Shown here in pieces: positions 25,204 to 34,374 of a DNA stretch of 64,000 nucleotides (position 1 is the stretch's first letter; every line of letters starts with the position of its first letter). Position numbers and translations under genes: made by a program. Where the stretch lies: contig NZ_BOOY01000006.1 in the NCBI RefSeq assembly GCF_016863475.1, positions 1-64,000 on the forward strand, given 5' to 3'. The notes below the pieces were generated by a model. It made no database searches. It saw only the letters and a list, made by a program, of their open reading frames with translations, and was not told where the DNA came from. The stretch comes from Spirilliplanes yamanashiensis. GTDB taxonomy: Bacteria; Actinomycetota; Actinomycetes; Mycobacteriales; Micromonosporaceae.

Positions 25204-26360
25204 AACGCCTCGGAGATGAACGGCAGCTCGCGGGGAAAGATCCGGTCCAGCTCCGCGGACCCGGCACCGAAGCCGCGCACCTCGACCTCCGCCACGTCGA
25301 GCACCCCGTACACCAGCGCGCTGAACCCTTGCGTGGTCAGCGTCGCGTCGGGGGAGCGGTCCGTGCGCCGCACCCGCAGCACCCCGTCCCCGGCCAGCTC
25401 GAACCGCCCCTCCGGCAGCTCCACCACCGCCCGCCCCTCGCCGGCCCGCATCCCGTCCAGCCCCAGCGGGTCCAGCACCCGCGCCATCGGCGCCACCGCC
25501 GTCGGATGCGCCACCCGCTGCGTCACCTCCACCGTCAGGTCGGTGCCCCACAACTCCGGCGCCTCCCCGGCCGACGCCAGCGGCAGCACCACCCGCCCCA
25601 CCTGGTCGACGTGCCGTGCGAAGAACTGCAACAGCAGCGACCGCCCCAGTACCCCCTCCGTCCAGAACGTGTCCGCCACCAGGTCCCCGCCCTGCCGCTC
25701 GATCCGGTACGCCGCCGCCCCGACCGTGCGCCCGCTCCCGTCGCGCGCGGTCACCAGCCACCGCGGCGCGTCCCGCAACATCACCGCCCGCGACTCCGCG
25801 AACGCCACGAACCCGTGCCGCCGCCCGAGCAGCTCCAGCGCGAACGCCCGCTGCTCGTCGTACCCCTCGGCCACCGGCCGCCAGTGCACACTGCCGGGCA
25901 GCTCCCGCCGCACCAGATGCCCCAGCCCACCCGGCGCGAACGCCACCGTGCGCGCCGCCGGCAACCCGGCGAACCCGAACTGCTCGTAGAAACTGGGCCG
26001 GAACGGATACAACACGCTGACCGGATGCGCCCCCCGCATCTCCTCGAACAACCGCCCCAGCAACGCCCGCACCACCCCCCGCCGCCGCGCCAGCGGACTG
26101 CTCGTCACCGACGCCACCCCGGCCATCCCGAGCACGACCCCCCGCACGTTCTGCCGCATCGGCAACCCGGACACCCCGGCGAGCGTCTCCCCACCCTCCT
26201 GCGCCACGAACGTGACCGTCTCGCGGTGATACTCCACGTCCCGTGGGTCCGGCTCCTTCGCCGGCTCCTTCGCCGGCTCCGGTGACGGCAGGAACGCGTA
26301 CGTGGCCAGCGGCCCGATGGTGGCGGCCCGCTCCGCGGCGGGCACCCGACGGATCTCCAT
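25200..26360 (-). CDS. Eis-like N-acetyltransferase with sterol-carrier-type C-terminus
   Basis: 386 aa from ATG 26360. N-terminal GNAT domain: VASVTSSPLARRRGVVRALLGRLFEEM contains the acetyl-CoA loop (RRRGVVR), followed by SVLYPFRPSFYEQFGF, typical of Eis. A second, degenerate GNAT half and a C-terminal sterol-carrier-like domain (about 285-386) follow. Eis proteins acetylate several amines of a substrate and the C-terminal carboxylate takes part in catalysis; here the chain ends ISEAF, as Eis chains commonly end in Phe. Substrates range from aminoglycosides to peptides, unknown here. A KEPAKEP duplication (12-bp repeat) lies in a surface loop near residue 40. Confidence 0.85.
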   Translation of the reverse strand: MEIRRVPAAERAATIGPLATYAFLPSPEPAKEPAKEPDPRDVEYHRETVTFVAQEGGETLAGVSGLPMRQNVRGVVLGMAGVASVTSSPLARRRGVVRALLGRLFEEMRGAHPVSVLYPFRPSFYEQFGFAGLPAARTVAFAPGGLGHLVRRELPGSVHWRPVAEGYDEQRAFALELLGRRHGFVAFAESRAVMLRDAPRWLVTARDGSGRTVGAAAYRIERQGGDLVADTFWTEGVLGRSLLLQFFARHVDQVGRVVLPLASAGEAPELWGTDLTVEVTQRVAHPTAVAPMARVLDPLGLDGMRAGEGRAVVELPEGRFELAGDGVLRVRRTDRSPDATLTTQGFSALVYGVLDVAEVEVRGFGAGSAELDRIFPRELPFISEAF

Positions 26361-26403
26361 GCCCCCGATCCTGCCCGCCCGCGGCACGCCGGGGGACCCC
26401 GGT

Positions 26404-26433
26404 TTGGCGTGGGCGTGAGGGTTCCGCTAAAGT
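26404..26433 (+). promoter_or_regulatory. Promoter of the tRNA cluster
   Basis: TTGGCG (26404-26409) and TAAAGT (26428-26433) are 18 bases apart, 42 bases before the first tRNA, resembling a housekeeping-sigma promoter. Confidence 0.5.
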
Positions 26434-26474
26434 TCTGTCGTCGCCGGGGAACGGAAACGGACCAAGGCAGACAA

Positions 26475-26547
26475 GCGGACGTAGCGCAGCTGGTAGCGCA
26501 TCACCTTGCCAAGGTGAGGGTCGCGGGTTCGAATCCCGTCGTCCGCT
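26475..26547 (+). tRNA. tRNA-Gly (anticodon GCC)
   Basis: Acceptor GCGGACG pairs with CGTCCGC, the anticodon stem TCACC/GGTGA encloses loop TTGCCAA, and the T arm GCGGG-TTCGAAT-CCCGT is complete. CCA is not encoded. Confidence 0.97.
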
Positions 26548-26583
26548 CGGAGAGGCCGCGACTGTAAGGTCCGGGGCCACCAC

Positions 26584-26654
26584 GGTGGAGTGGCCGAGAG
26601 GCGAGGCAACGGCCTGCAAAGCCGTGTACACGGGTTCAAATCCCGTCTCCACCT
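26584..26654 (+). tRNA. tRNA-Cys (anticodon GCA)
   Basis: Acceptor GGTGGAG pairs with CTCCACC, the anticodon arm ACGGC-CTGCAAA-GCCGT gives GCA, and the T loop is TTCAAAT. CCA is not encoded. 36 bases after tRNA-Gly. Confidence 0.97.
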
Positions 26655-26668
26655 CGGCGAATTGCCCA

Positions 26669-26743
26669 GGGCGATTGGCGCAGTGGGAGCGCGCTTCCTT
26701 GACACGGAAGAGGTCACTGGTTCAAACCCAGTATCGCCCACCA
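26669..26743 (+). tRNA. tRNA-Val (anticodon GAC) with encoded CCA
   Basis: Acceptor GGGCGAT pairs with ATCGCCC, the anticodon loop TTGACAC sits in stem CTTCC/GGAAG, T arm CTGG-TTCAAAC-CCAG. The genome encodes the 3' CCA (26741-26743), unlike the two upstream tRNAs. Confidence 0.97.
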
Positions 26744-26765
26744 GATGAACCAGCAGGTCAGAGCG

Positions 26766-26792
26766 GGTTTCGTCCCTCCGGGACGGAGCCCG
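26766..26792 (+). terminator. Terminator of the tRNA cluster
   Basis: CGTCCC (26772-26777) pairs with GGGACG (26781-26786) around TCC, extended by an outer GGG/CCC pairing, and is followed by a T-containing stretch (ATTCTCGTTTC). It starts 23 bases after tRNA-Val. Confidence 0.65.
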
Positions 26793-26852
26793 ATTCTCGT
26801 TTCTGGGGCCGCGCACCTGACGGGCTCTCCGGGATCGCCGCGCGCACGGGCC

Positions 26853-28001
26853 TTACCCGCTAGACAGGCCGTGACGTGTGGGCCCGTCCGGCACCCCCGC
26901 AGTCCTGCCGCCGATCCGCCGGCCCGGCGAGCCGGCCGGGAATCGCCCCGGTCCGGTGGCGATCAGGTGGCGCAGCGCCGGGCCGAGTGGGCGTTCGACC
27001 AGGCGGTGGACCAGCCAGGCGACGACGAGCAGCACCAGGATGGCGGCGGCGACGAGCAGTGGCACCGGGAGGCCGGTGCGGTCGTAGGCGTACCGGATCA
27101 TCGTGTAGCCGATCCGCGGGTGCAGCAGATAGAGCGGGTACGACACGGCCCCGGCCGCGGCCAGCCAGCGCCAGCCAATGCGGTCAGTGTGCCCGAGCGC
27201 GATCGCCAGCAGCACCGCGAACCCGAGCGTGATGATCAGCAGGCCCGGCCCGACCGGCACCGGGAAGCCAGGGTTCGCGGACAGCACCCGCTCCCGCACG
27301 CGGACCAGGCTGATCAGCCACGACGCGGCGAGCAGCAACCCCAGCGGCAGGGTCAGCCCGTGGCGGCGGATCAGGTAGAACGTCATGCCGGCCACGAAAT
27401 ACGGCGCGAAGTGCGGCATGACCAGCTCCGCGAGCGGCACCCCCGACGGTACGGCGACGGAGGCGGCCAGCCAGCCGACGCCCAGCGCGATGATGCGGCC
27501 ACGGGTGAGGCCCAGCGCGATCACGACCGTGAAGAGCAGGTAGAAGCGCACCTCGTACCAGAGTGTCCAGTAGACGGTGTCGACGTAGGGCACGTTCAGC
27601 GGCGCGGCGAGCATGGTGAGGTTGACGGCCACGTCGGCGCCGGTCAGGCCGTGCGGGAGCGGGATGCCCTCGGTGAGCGGGAGCCAGGTCATCACTGCCG
27701 TGGTGAGCAGCACGCACGCCCAGAACGCCGGGTAGAGCCGGCCGGCCCGGGAGGCGAGGAAGGCGCGCGGGCTCCGGTCCCAGCCGCTCATGCAGATGAC
27801 GAAGCCGCTGATCATGAAGAACACCTCCACGCCGAGGAAGCCGTAGATCAGCACCGAGTTCACCGCCTGTGGCAGGTGCGTGCTGGTCGGGCGTACGCCG
27901 TCCACCGACCAGGCCATGCCGAGGTGGTGGGCGGCCACCGCCAGCGCGCACAGCAGCCGCAGCCCGTCCAGGGCCAGTAGGCGGTCCTTCGTCGCAGCCA
28001 T
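26853..28001 (-). CDS. OafA/YrhL-type membrane acyltransferase (Acyltransferase_3)
   Basis: 382 aa with about ten membrane helices. It opens LLALDGLRLLCALAVAAHHLGM, with the family catalytic His in the first helix, then YGFLGVEVFFMISGFVICMSGWDRSPRAFLASRAGRLYPAFW, the conserved SGF and RxxRlyP signature. Such enzymes move acetyl or longer acyl groups across the membrane onto sugars, antibiotics or envelope polymers. The acceptor is unknown; no glycan cluster flanks it. AGGAGG lies nine bases before the ATG. It ends 60 bases from the tRNA terminator and lies downstream of a sensor kinase gene on the same strand, 88 bases apart. Confidence 0.9.
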   Translation of the reverse strand: MAATKDRLLALDGLRLLCALAVAAHHLGMAWSVDGVRPTSTHLPQAVNSVLIYGFLGVEVFFMISGFVICMSGWDRSPRAFLASRAGRLYPAFWACVLLTTAVMTWLPLTEGIPLPHGLTGADVAVNLTMLAAPLNVPYVDTVYWTLWYEVRFYLLFTVVIALGLTRGRIIALGVGWLAASVAVPSGVPLAELVMPHFAPYFVAGMTFYLIRRHGLTLPLGLLLAASWLISLVRVRERVLSANPGFPVPVGPGLLIITLGFAVLLAIALGHTDRIGWRWLAAAGAVSYPLYLLHPRIGYTMIRYAYDRTGLPVPLLVAAAILVLLVVAWLVHRLVERPLGPALRHLIATGPGRFPAGSPGRRIGGRTAGVPDGPTRHGLSSG

Positions 28002-28089
28002 GGTCGGCCGCCTCCTGTCCGGTTTCGCGCAGGGTCCATCGCCGCGGGTGGCGCAGCCACCGGCGGTACGGAAGGGGGAGAACGGTGGG

Positions 28090-29823
28090 TCAGGCCCGGG
28101 CGGGCAGGCGGATGGCGAAGGTGCTGCCGTGGCCGGCGCGGCTGGTCGCGGTGACGGTGCCGCCGTGCGCGCCGGCGAGGTCGCGGACGATGGCCAGGCC
28201 GAGGCCGCTGCCGCCGGTGTGCCGGCTGCGTGACCGGTCCACGCGCCAGAAGCGGGTGAAGACGTGCGGCAGGTCGTCCTCGCTGATCCCGTCGCCGGCG
28301 TCGACGACCTCGATGACTAGGTCGTCGCCGTCGAGCCGGGACCGGACGGTCACGGTGGCGCCCGGCGGGGAGTGCCGGACCGCGTTGGAGAGCAGGTTGC
28401 CGACGGCCTGGCGCATCCGGAGCGGGTCGAGCATCACCTCGGGATCGCCGGCCGGTTCGGTCACGATCGTGACGTCGGCGGTGCGGCTGCGGTGCACGGC
28501 GGCCACCTGGTCCAGCAGCTCGTTGACGTAGACCAGCTCCGGGTGCAGGCGCAGCCGCCCGGCGTCGGCCGCGGCGAGGTCGCGCAGGTCGTCGATGATG
28601 TGCTGGAGCACGTCGGCCTCGTCGGTGAGCAGATCCAGCAGCTCGGGGCCGGGGTCCGCCACACCGTCGCGGGCGGCCTGCAGCCAGGCGCGGATGTTGG
28701 TCAGCGGCGTGCCGAGCTCGTGCGCGATGTCGTTGACCATCGCCTGCCGTTGCCGTTCCCCGGCCTCCCGGCGTTCGGTCAGGTCGTTGAACGCGGCGGT
28801 GAGCCGGCCGATCTCGTCCCGGCCCCGGATCGGCAGGCGGGCCGCACCCTGCTCCGCGGCGCGGGTGAGCGCGCGCAGCGGCCGGGACATCCGCACGCCG
28901 ACCACCAGTGTGATCGCGACGGCGACCGCCAGCACCAGCGCCGAGACGCCGGCGATCCGCATCGTGCTGGCCCGGGAGAGGTCGAAGACCGGGCCGGTCA
29001 CCGCTGCCGCGTCGTGGATGTAGAGGATCGCGCGCGGGGCCACGTACGGCCGGAGCTGCATCCGGAGGGCATCGTCGATGCAGGCCCGCGTGTCCGACCC
29101 CGCCGGGGCCCGTCCGGTCCACGTGAAGCCGAGCCGCACGGTGACCGCGCCGTCCCCCAGGCAGGCGTTGGTGAGGGCGGTCAGCTCGGCCAGCGCCCGC
29201 TGCTCGGTGGCGGTGGGGACGTCGGCGCCGGACTCGCGCGCGCAGCCGGCCAGCTGAGCGTCCGACGCGCCGTCCGAGTTCAGCGTCGGCCGGCCGCCGG
29301 TCTCACGGGAGACCCACGCGTCGAGGCCCTTGTCGAGCAGGCACGACTCCGCCGCCAGGACGCGCTCGGAGACGGTCGCCAGTTCGGCCTCGGTGAGCCG
29401 GTACGGACCGACCGCGCGCCAGTCGATGCCGCGCCCGGCCGGTTCGGGGGAGAGGTAGCCCTCGAGGTGGAGCGGGTCGACCAGCGCCGACCGCCGGGCC
29501 GGCCGCGCCGTCGACGTCTCCGAGCCGGCCAGGAAGCCGCCCCCCGGATCGGACAGCGAGACCGGCCGGCTGGTCCGCGCGGCGAGGTCGGCGAGCAGCG
29601 GCCGCACCCCGGACCAGTCGGTGTGCGTCGCGGCGTAGGCGATCACCTCGTCGTAGATCATCTCCTCGCCGGAGGAGCTCCCGTGGTTCTGCGCCTGCAC
29701 GATCGCGCGCGTGGTGCTCTGCGCCGCGAGCCACGCGGTGGCCGTCACGGCGCACAGCATGACCACCAGCGAGAGGGCCAGCAGCCGCGCGACCAGGCTG
29801 CGGTGCAGCGGGACGCGCGTCAC
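28090..29823 (-). CDS. Sensor histidine kinase (HAMP, HisKA, HATPase)
   Basis: 577 aa. Membrane helix 1 about 10-33, a large extracytoplasmic sensor (35-285) with five Cys (C162 in ESCLLDKG, C193-type ones after it), helix 2 about 287-308, HAMP to 365, phospho-acceptor His368 in NDIAHELGTPLTNIR, N-box LLSNAVRHSPPG, G1 DAGDGI, F-box and G2 GGSGLGLAI. All catalytic motifs are present. The signal is unknown; paired Cys in the sensor suggest disulfides. It overlaps the response regulator gene upstream by four bases. Confidence 0.95.
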   Translation of the reverse strand: MTRVPLHRSLVARLLALSLVVMLCAVTATAWLAAQSTTRAIVQAQNHGSSSGEEMIYDEVIAYAATHTDWSGVRPLLADLAARTSRPVSLSDPGGGFLAGSETSTARPARRSALVDPLHLEGYLSPEPAGRGIDWRAVGPYRLTEAELATVSERVLAAESCLLDKGLDAWVSRETGGRPTLNSDGASDAQLAGCARESGADVPTATEQRALAELTALTNACLGDGAVTVRLGFTWTGRAPAGSDTRACIDDALRMQLRPYVAPRAILYIHDAAAVTGPVFDLSRASTMRIAGVSALVLAVAVAITLVVGVRMSRPLRALTRAAEQGAARLPIRGRDEIGRLTAAFNDLTERREAGERQRQAMVNDIAHELGTPLTNIRAWLQAARDGVADPGPELLDLLTDEADVLQHIIDDLRDLAAADAGRLRLHPELVYVNELLDQVAAVHRSRTADVTIVTEPAGDPEVMLDPLRMRQAVGNLLSNAVRHSPPGATVTVRSRLDGDDLVIEVVDAGDGISEDDLPHVFTRFWRVDRSRSRHTGGSGLGLAIVRDLAGAHGGTVTATSRAGHGSTFAIRLPARA

Positions 29824-30512
29824 CGCGACCCGTCCGTGAGCCGGTAGCCGACGCCGTAGACGGTCAGCAGGTAGGCGGGGCGCCGGGGATCCGGCTCGAT
29901 CTTCCGGCGCAGCCGCATGACGTGCATGTCGACGGTACGGTCGGTGGCCGCGGCCTCGAAGCCACGGGTCCGCTCCAGCAACTGCGCGCGGGTGAACACC
30001 CGGTCCGGCGCGGCGGCCATCGCGGCCAGGACCTCGAACTCACCGGGCGTACAGTCCACCCGGCGCCCACCGCTGCTCACGTGCCGGCCCCGCACGTCCA
30101 CCACGATCTCGCCGACCCGCAGCGCCGCATCCGGCTCGGCCGGCGCCCACCGGGTGCGGCGCAGCATCGTGCGGACCCGCGCCATCAGCACCCGCGGGTT
30201 GTAGGGCTTGATCAGGTAGTCGTCCGCCCCCACGTCCAGCCCGCGCAGCAGGTCGTCCTCGTCGCGCCGGGCGGTCAGCATCAGCACCGGCACGTTGCTC
30301 TCCCGGCGCAGCACCCGGCAGACCTCGACGCCGTTCAGCTGCGGCATCATCACGTCCAGGATGAGCAGGTCCGGCCGGGTCAGCCGAACCTGCTCGATCG
30401 CATCCCGGCCGCCGTGCACGACCGAGGCGCGATACCCGCTCACCTCCAGGTACCGCCGGACCACCTCGGCCTGCCGGGCGTCATCCTCAGCGACCAGCAC
30501 ATGAGCACGCAC
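29820..30512 (-). CDS. OmpR/PhoB-family response regulator
   Basis: 230 aa. Receiver domain 3-115 with acidic pair E9/D10/D11, phospho-site Asp53 (LLILDVMMP), T/A switch LMLTAR and KPY lysine. Winged-helix output about 130-228 with TRAQLLERTRGFE and DRTVDMHVMRLRRKIEPDP. TATAGT lies seven bases before the GTG with no ribosome site, so the operon mRNA is likely leaderless. The kinase follows with a four-base overlap, and the acyltransferase gene downstream may belong to the same transcript. Confidence 0.96.
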   Translation of the reverse strand: MRAHVLVAEDDARQAEVVRRYLEVSGYRASVVHGGRDAIEQVRLTRPDLLILDVMMPQLNGVEVCRVLRRESNVPVLMLTARRDEDDLLRGLDVGADDYLIKPYNPRVLMARVRTMLRRTRWAPAEPDAALRVGEIVVDVRGRHVSSGGRRVDCTPGEFEVLAAMAAAPDRVFTRAQLLERTRGFEAAATDRTVDMHVMRLRRKIEPDPRRPAYLLTVYGVGYRLTDGSR

Positions 30513-30748
30513 AGCAGCGACTATAGGCAGCCGGAACCCGGCGGCCGCCGATCATGACATTGCCGATACAACCGGCCCACGCCCAGGTCGGCAGGGGTCA
30601 GGGTCACGCGGGTGCCGTCGCGCCGGTACCAGAGTTGACAGGACGGCGTTCGGTACCCGGGTGGTGTCGCGCCCCGTCCGGCGAAGGCTCGGCAACACCG
30701 TCCGGGAATCGAGGGACAACACCGACGCCGCGTCGATACGGTCGGCAC

Positions 30749-31840
30749 GTGGATCTCGCCGGCGCGACCTCTCTCGTCAACGAACTCGACGAGATCTGCA
30801 CGCTGATCTTCGTCAGGGGTGTCGACGAGGTCGAGGCTCTCGGCCTGATCGGCGCCTATCCCGACACCGTCGCCCCGCGCACAGGCGATGACCTGCGTGA
30901 GCTGATCGACGACTTCGACGCCGGCTACCCCACGATGGCGGCGGCAGTGCGCATCGGCGACTGGACGGTGCTCGTCCAGCCGAACGGCTTCGAGGCCGCC
31001 GACGACCAGCTGGTGCGGCACATCTCCACCGGCACGGAAGTGCTGGCCGTGCTGCGGCACGACTACGCCTCTCCCCGCGTGACCCACGCCGTCGACGGCG
31101 TCACGCGGCTGTCGTTCGATCCGGGCTACCCCGACGTCGACCTCATGGACGGCGCCGAGGTCGACGCCGTGCTCCCGCTGCTGCGAGAGTTCGGCTTCCG
31201 GGATCCGGAGCAGTCCGGGGACGAGGGTCAGGACGACCACACGACCTCCGCGGCGAGAGCCATCCTGCTCGCCCAGCGGCTCACCGGCGTACGGCTGCAG
31301 GCGGGGCTCCTGGAGCAGCCACGGCTGTCCGCCCAGTTCGAGCCCTGGTTCGCCCGGCCCCACGGGGAACCGCTCCTCGGTGACGAGTACGTACCGGAAA
31401 GCGTTGAGTTGGCGGAGGCGGCCAGATCCGCCGATGCCGGGACGCAGCGGACCGTTGCCGTCGCGGAGATCCGCCGCATGGCGGCGGCCCTCGGCATCGA
31501 CGGCACACCTGGACTGCCCGACGTCCTGGACGCTGCCGGTCGGGGCATTGGCGTGACCATCACCGCCGACTCACCACTCGGGACCCACATCCGCGCCTGG
31601 CTGACGGCAGCGCAGCGCGCCGGCATGTCGCTCAACGACACCCCGAACCAAGATGCACTGACGGACGAGGAACGGAACCTGGCCAACGCATACGGGTGGT
31701 TCGTCCACGCACTCGGCGGAGTCCTCGATCCCGACCCCGGCAGGGCCGTCCTGGCCGCACTGCATCCCCTCGGCGCCGACATCTACGGAGGGCCCGAGCT
31801 GCGCCGAGCCACCATCAACGCCCTGCGGAGCAGCCCGTAG
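30749..31840 (+). CDS. DUF6461 family protein
   Basis: 363 aa from GTG 30749, chosen because TACGGT lies six bases upstream (leaderless); the longer in-frame extension to 30554 has an unlikely Pro/Arg-rich translation. The first 170 residues follow the DUF6461 pattern: CTLIFVRGVDEVEALGLIGAY, AVRIGDWTVLVQPNGFEAADDQLVRHISTGTEVLAVLRHDYASPR, then FDPGYPDVD. The second half (about 175-363) is helical, with LAQRLTGVRL and TINALRSS, and may be an extra domain specific to this subgroup. DUF6461 genes are abundant in actinobacteria, often with polymorphic toxin or regulatory neighbours; function unknown. Confidence 0.75.
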   Translation: MDLAGATSLVNELDEICTLIFVRGVDEVEALGLIGAYPDTVAPRTGDDLRELIDDFDAGYPTMAAAVRIGDWTVLVQPNGFEAADDQLVRHISTGTEVLAVLRHDYASPRVTHAVDGVTRLSFDPGYPDVDLMDGAEVDAVLPLLREFGFRDPEQSGDEGQDDHTTSAARAILLAQRLTGVRLQAGLLEQPRLSAQFEPWFARPHGEPLLGDEYVPESVELAEAARSADAGTQRTVAVAEIRRMAAALGIDGTPGLPDVLDAAGRGIGVTITADSPLGTHIRAWLTAAQRAGMSLNDTPNQDALTDEERNLANAYGWFVHALGGVLDPDPGRAVLAALHPLGADIYGGPELRRATINALRSSP

Positions 31841-31865
31841 TCCTGACGCGCTCGGCTGCCGCGAC

Positions 31866-32839
31866 CTAGACGCGTGCCGCCGTCTGTGGGTGACGGTGCC
31901 GTGCCGGCGAGCGGTCCCAGCCGGCCCGGCGGTCCCGGGTGGCGCTTCGCAGCCGGACGGCGGCGTCGATGCCCGTTCCCGGAGCGGCGTCGAGGGCGAC
32001 GGTGCCGCCGCTCGCGCGGACGAGCTGGGCGACGATGGCGAGGCCGAGGCCGGAGCCGTCGTCGGTGGCGTCGGGGGCGCGCCAGAAGCGGTCGAAGGCC
32101 CGGCGGCGGTCCGCCGGGGTCATGCCGGGGCCCTCGTCGATGACGTGCAGCTCGACGGCGTCGCCGTCGGGGGTGGTCCGGCGGTCGATGGTCAGGGTGC
32201 TGCCGGCCGGGGCGACCCGCAGGGCGTTGGCGAGCAGGTTGTCGAGGACCTGGTCGAGCGCTCCCGGTACGGCCTGGACCTGCCCGACGGGCGGGCCATG
32301 CGGGTGAGCCGGTCGGTCTCGGCCACCGCCTCGTCCAGGCTGGCGTGGACGCGCGGGTCGAGGTCCGGCTCCAGGTTCTCCAGGCGCAGCCGCAGCGCGG
32401 TGAGCGGCGTCTTGAGCTGGTGGGACGCGTCGGCGGCGAAGGCGCGCTGGGCCTCGATGAGGTGCTGGAGCCGCTGCGCTGTGGCGGTGAAGGTGGCCGC
32501 GAGCCGCCGCAGCTCCGGGGGGCCGAGGTCGGCCGGCGGCAGGGTGCCGAGCGTGCCGGAGGCGAGCTGGGCGGTGGCCTGTTCCAGCTCCCGGACCGGG
32601 CGCGTCATCCAGCGGGCGAGCGCGACGGCGAGCGCGGCGGCCGCGAGCAGGACCAGCAGGCCGACGCCGGCGAGCAGCCACCACACCTGCCCGGTCCGGG
32701 AGCTGACCGCCTCCGCCGGGTAGGTGATCCGCAGCGCGCCACGGACGGTCTGCCCGGACGTGGCGGGGACGGTGACGAACAGCTCGTCGCCGGTGGGGCC
32801 GGGGCGTCGTCCGGCGGCGCGCTGGTGGTACTCGTGCAC
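31866..32839 (-). pseudogene. Sensor histidine kinase remnant with internal deletion and frameshift
   Basis: Two frames carry the two halves of a kinase. The 5' half (32839 to about 32297) encodes one membrane helix, HAMP and the His box AADASHQLKTPLTALRLRLENLE up to DRLTRMA. The 3' half (about 32297 to 31866, another frame) encodes ALDQVLDNLLANALRVAPAGS, DEGPGMTP, FDRFWRAPD and GSGLGLAIVAQL. Between them the end of the dimerisation helices and the linker, about 60 residues, are absent, so the join is an out-of-frame deletion. The first membrane helix and most of the sensor are also missing, and no response regulator is adjacent. A functional kinase cannot be made from this reading. Confidence 0.8.
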
Positions 32840-32947
32840 GGCGGCGGACCAGGGGCCCGCCGGACGGCTGAGCGGTCACCGCGGCGCCCTGACGGGACCA
32901 CGGAGCGCCACTCACTCTCGCAACACTTGACCTATACGCTGCGTGAC

Positions 32948-34333
32948 ATGGTGCGGTGGGTGCGTGCGTTTCTCGTCCTCGTCGTGGTGCTTCCCGGCGC
33001 CGTCTTCGTCGGGGCCCGGCCGGCCGCGGCCTACTCCCAGGAGACGGTGTACGCCCTCGGCATCGGCGGCAACATCGTGGTCGTCCTCGACCCGGCGAAG
33101 CCGAACTCCGCGGAGAAGATCATCCCCGTGGCGCCCGGCGCCGGGGCGATCGTGCTGTCGCCGGACGGGCTGCGGGCCTACGTCGCGCACCGTGGCAGCG
33201 CCCCGTCGATCACGGTCATCGACACCGTGGTCGGCAAGGTGGTGGGCAGCGTGCCGCTGCCGGGCAGCCCGGGGTTCATCACCCTGTCGCCGGACGGTCA
33301 GCGGCTCTGGTTCGGTCACCGGGCGGCCTCGTCCGCGTCGTTCATCGAGTGGCTGGCGTTCGTGAACCTGCCGGCCGGGGCGGTCCAGGAGACCGGCATC
33401 GATCTCGAGGGCCGGTCCTGCCGGATCGGCGTGACGCCCAGCCTGGCGTCGGCGGTCTGCCACACCGGCGAGGCGACCTCGCTGAACTTCCTCACCGGCG
33501 AGGTGGTCCACGACCAGGTGCACGGCGACGGCTCCCTCTCCGGCCTGGTCGTGGACCCGGCCACGAACCGGATGTGGGTTTACGAGTACACCGAGCTCAC
33601 GCTGTACGCCGTCGACGCGCGCACGTTCGCCGAGTACGACCGGTTCGTGCTGGGCGGCATCGCCGAGTACGGCACCGGGCTGGCCGCGCTGCCCGGCGAC
33701 GACCGGCTCTTCCACCTCTACGACGACGGTCAGGTCGTCACACTGGACCGCAACACCGCCGCCATCCAGCACGTCGGCGCCGTGCCCGGCTCACCGGACT
33801 CCCTCCAGGTCGGCGCCGGGGCGAGCCGGGTGTACGTGGGCGCCACCGGCAGCGCCGGCAGCACCGTGTACCGCCTCGACACCGCCACCGGCGTCGCCAC
33901 CGCCCTGCTGTCCGGCCTCTCCACCGCGCCGCAGGGCTTCGCCGTCGGCGACGTGCCGCAGCTGCCGTACGTGGACTTCCAGGCGGCGCTCGCCGTGATG
34001 TCGGCGGTCGGCCCGGCGTACACCTGGACCGCGCGGCTGCGCAACGCGGACGCCCGCCTGTCCGCGGAGGCCCGCGCGACGCTCACCTTCGCCGGGACGG
34101 CGGTCGAGGTGACCGGCGTGCAGGCCCCGGCCGGCGTGCGGTGCTCCGTCGTGCGCGGCGGTGTCCGGTGCGACCTGGGCCGCGTGCCACCCGGCGGCAG
34201 CGTGCCGGTCGAGGTGCGGGTCCGGCCGGCCGACGGGGGTACGGTCCGCGGCACGCTCACCGTCACCAGTGCCCACCCCGACCCGCGCCCGGCGGACAAC
34301 ACGGCCACCGCGACCGCGGGCGGCCGCGGCTGA
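32948..34333 (+). CDS. Secreted YVTN-type beta-propeller protein with C-terminal Ig-like domain
   Basis: 461 aa. Signal peptide to about residue 28 (RPAAA-YSQ). Residues 30-345 hold repeats of about 40-45 residues of the YVTN/lactonase propeller type (IVLSPDGLRAYVAHRG, ITVIDTVVGKVVGSVPLPGSP, FITLSPDGQRLWFGHR). About 350-455 resembles a DUF11/CARDB-like beta sandwich (CSVVRGGVRCDLGRVPPGGSVPVEVRVRP). Probably an extracellular binding protein; no catalytic residues are evident. TACGCT lies seven bases before the ATG, consistent with leaderless expression, and the promoter abuts the 5' end of the kinase remnant. Confidence 0.8.
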   Translation: MVRWVRAFLVLVVVLPGAVFVGARPAAAYSQETVYALGIGGNIVVVLDPAKPNSAEKIIPVAPGAGAIVLSPDGLRAYVAHRGSAPSITVIDTVVGKVVGSVPLPGSPGFITLSPDGQRLWFGHRAASSASFIEWLAFVNLPAGAVQETGIDLEGRSCRIGVTPSLASAVCHTGEATSLNFLTGEVVHDQVHGDGSLSGLVVDPATNRMWVYEYTELTLYAVDARTFAEYDRFVLGGIAEYGTGLAALPGDDRLFHLYDDGQVVTLDRNTAAIQHVGAVPGSPDSLQVGAGASRVYVGATGSAGSTVYRLDTATGVATALLSGLSTAPQGFAVGDVPQLPYVDFQAALAVMSAVGPAYTWTARLRNADARLSAEARATLTFAGTAVEVTGVQAPAGVRCSVVRGGVRCDLGRVPPGGSVPVEVRVRPADGGTVRGTLTVTSAHPDPRPADNTATATAGGRG

Positions 34334-34374
34334 TTCGTCGCCTGCGGGGAACGCGTGGCGGGCAGGATGGCGGC

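Noticed and set aside
21348-26285. A plus-strand open frame of about 1645 codons
   Set aside because: It runs antisense through the methyltransferase and Eis-like genes and in another frame through the GGDEF-EAL gene; its translation is Arg/Pro/Ala-rich without domains. GC-rich codon bias leaves such shadow frames open.
26475-26743. Phage or element attachment site in the tRNA cluster
   Set aside because: No integrase and no duplicated tRNA 3' end was seen within the window.
32345-32947. Upstream extension of the beta-propeller protein
   Set aside because: The region is the antisense of the kinase remnant; the signal peptide begins at ATG 32948.
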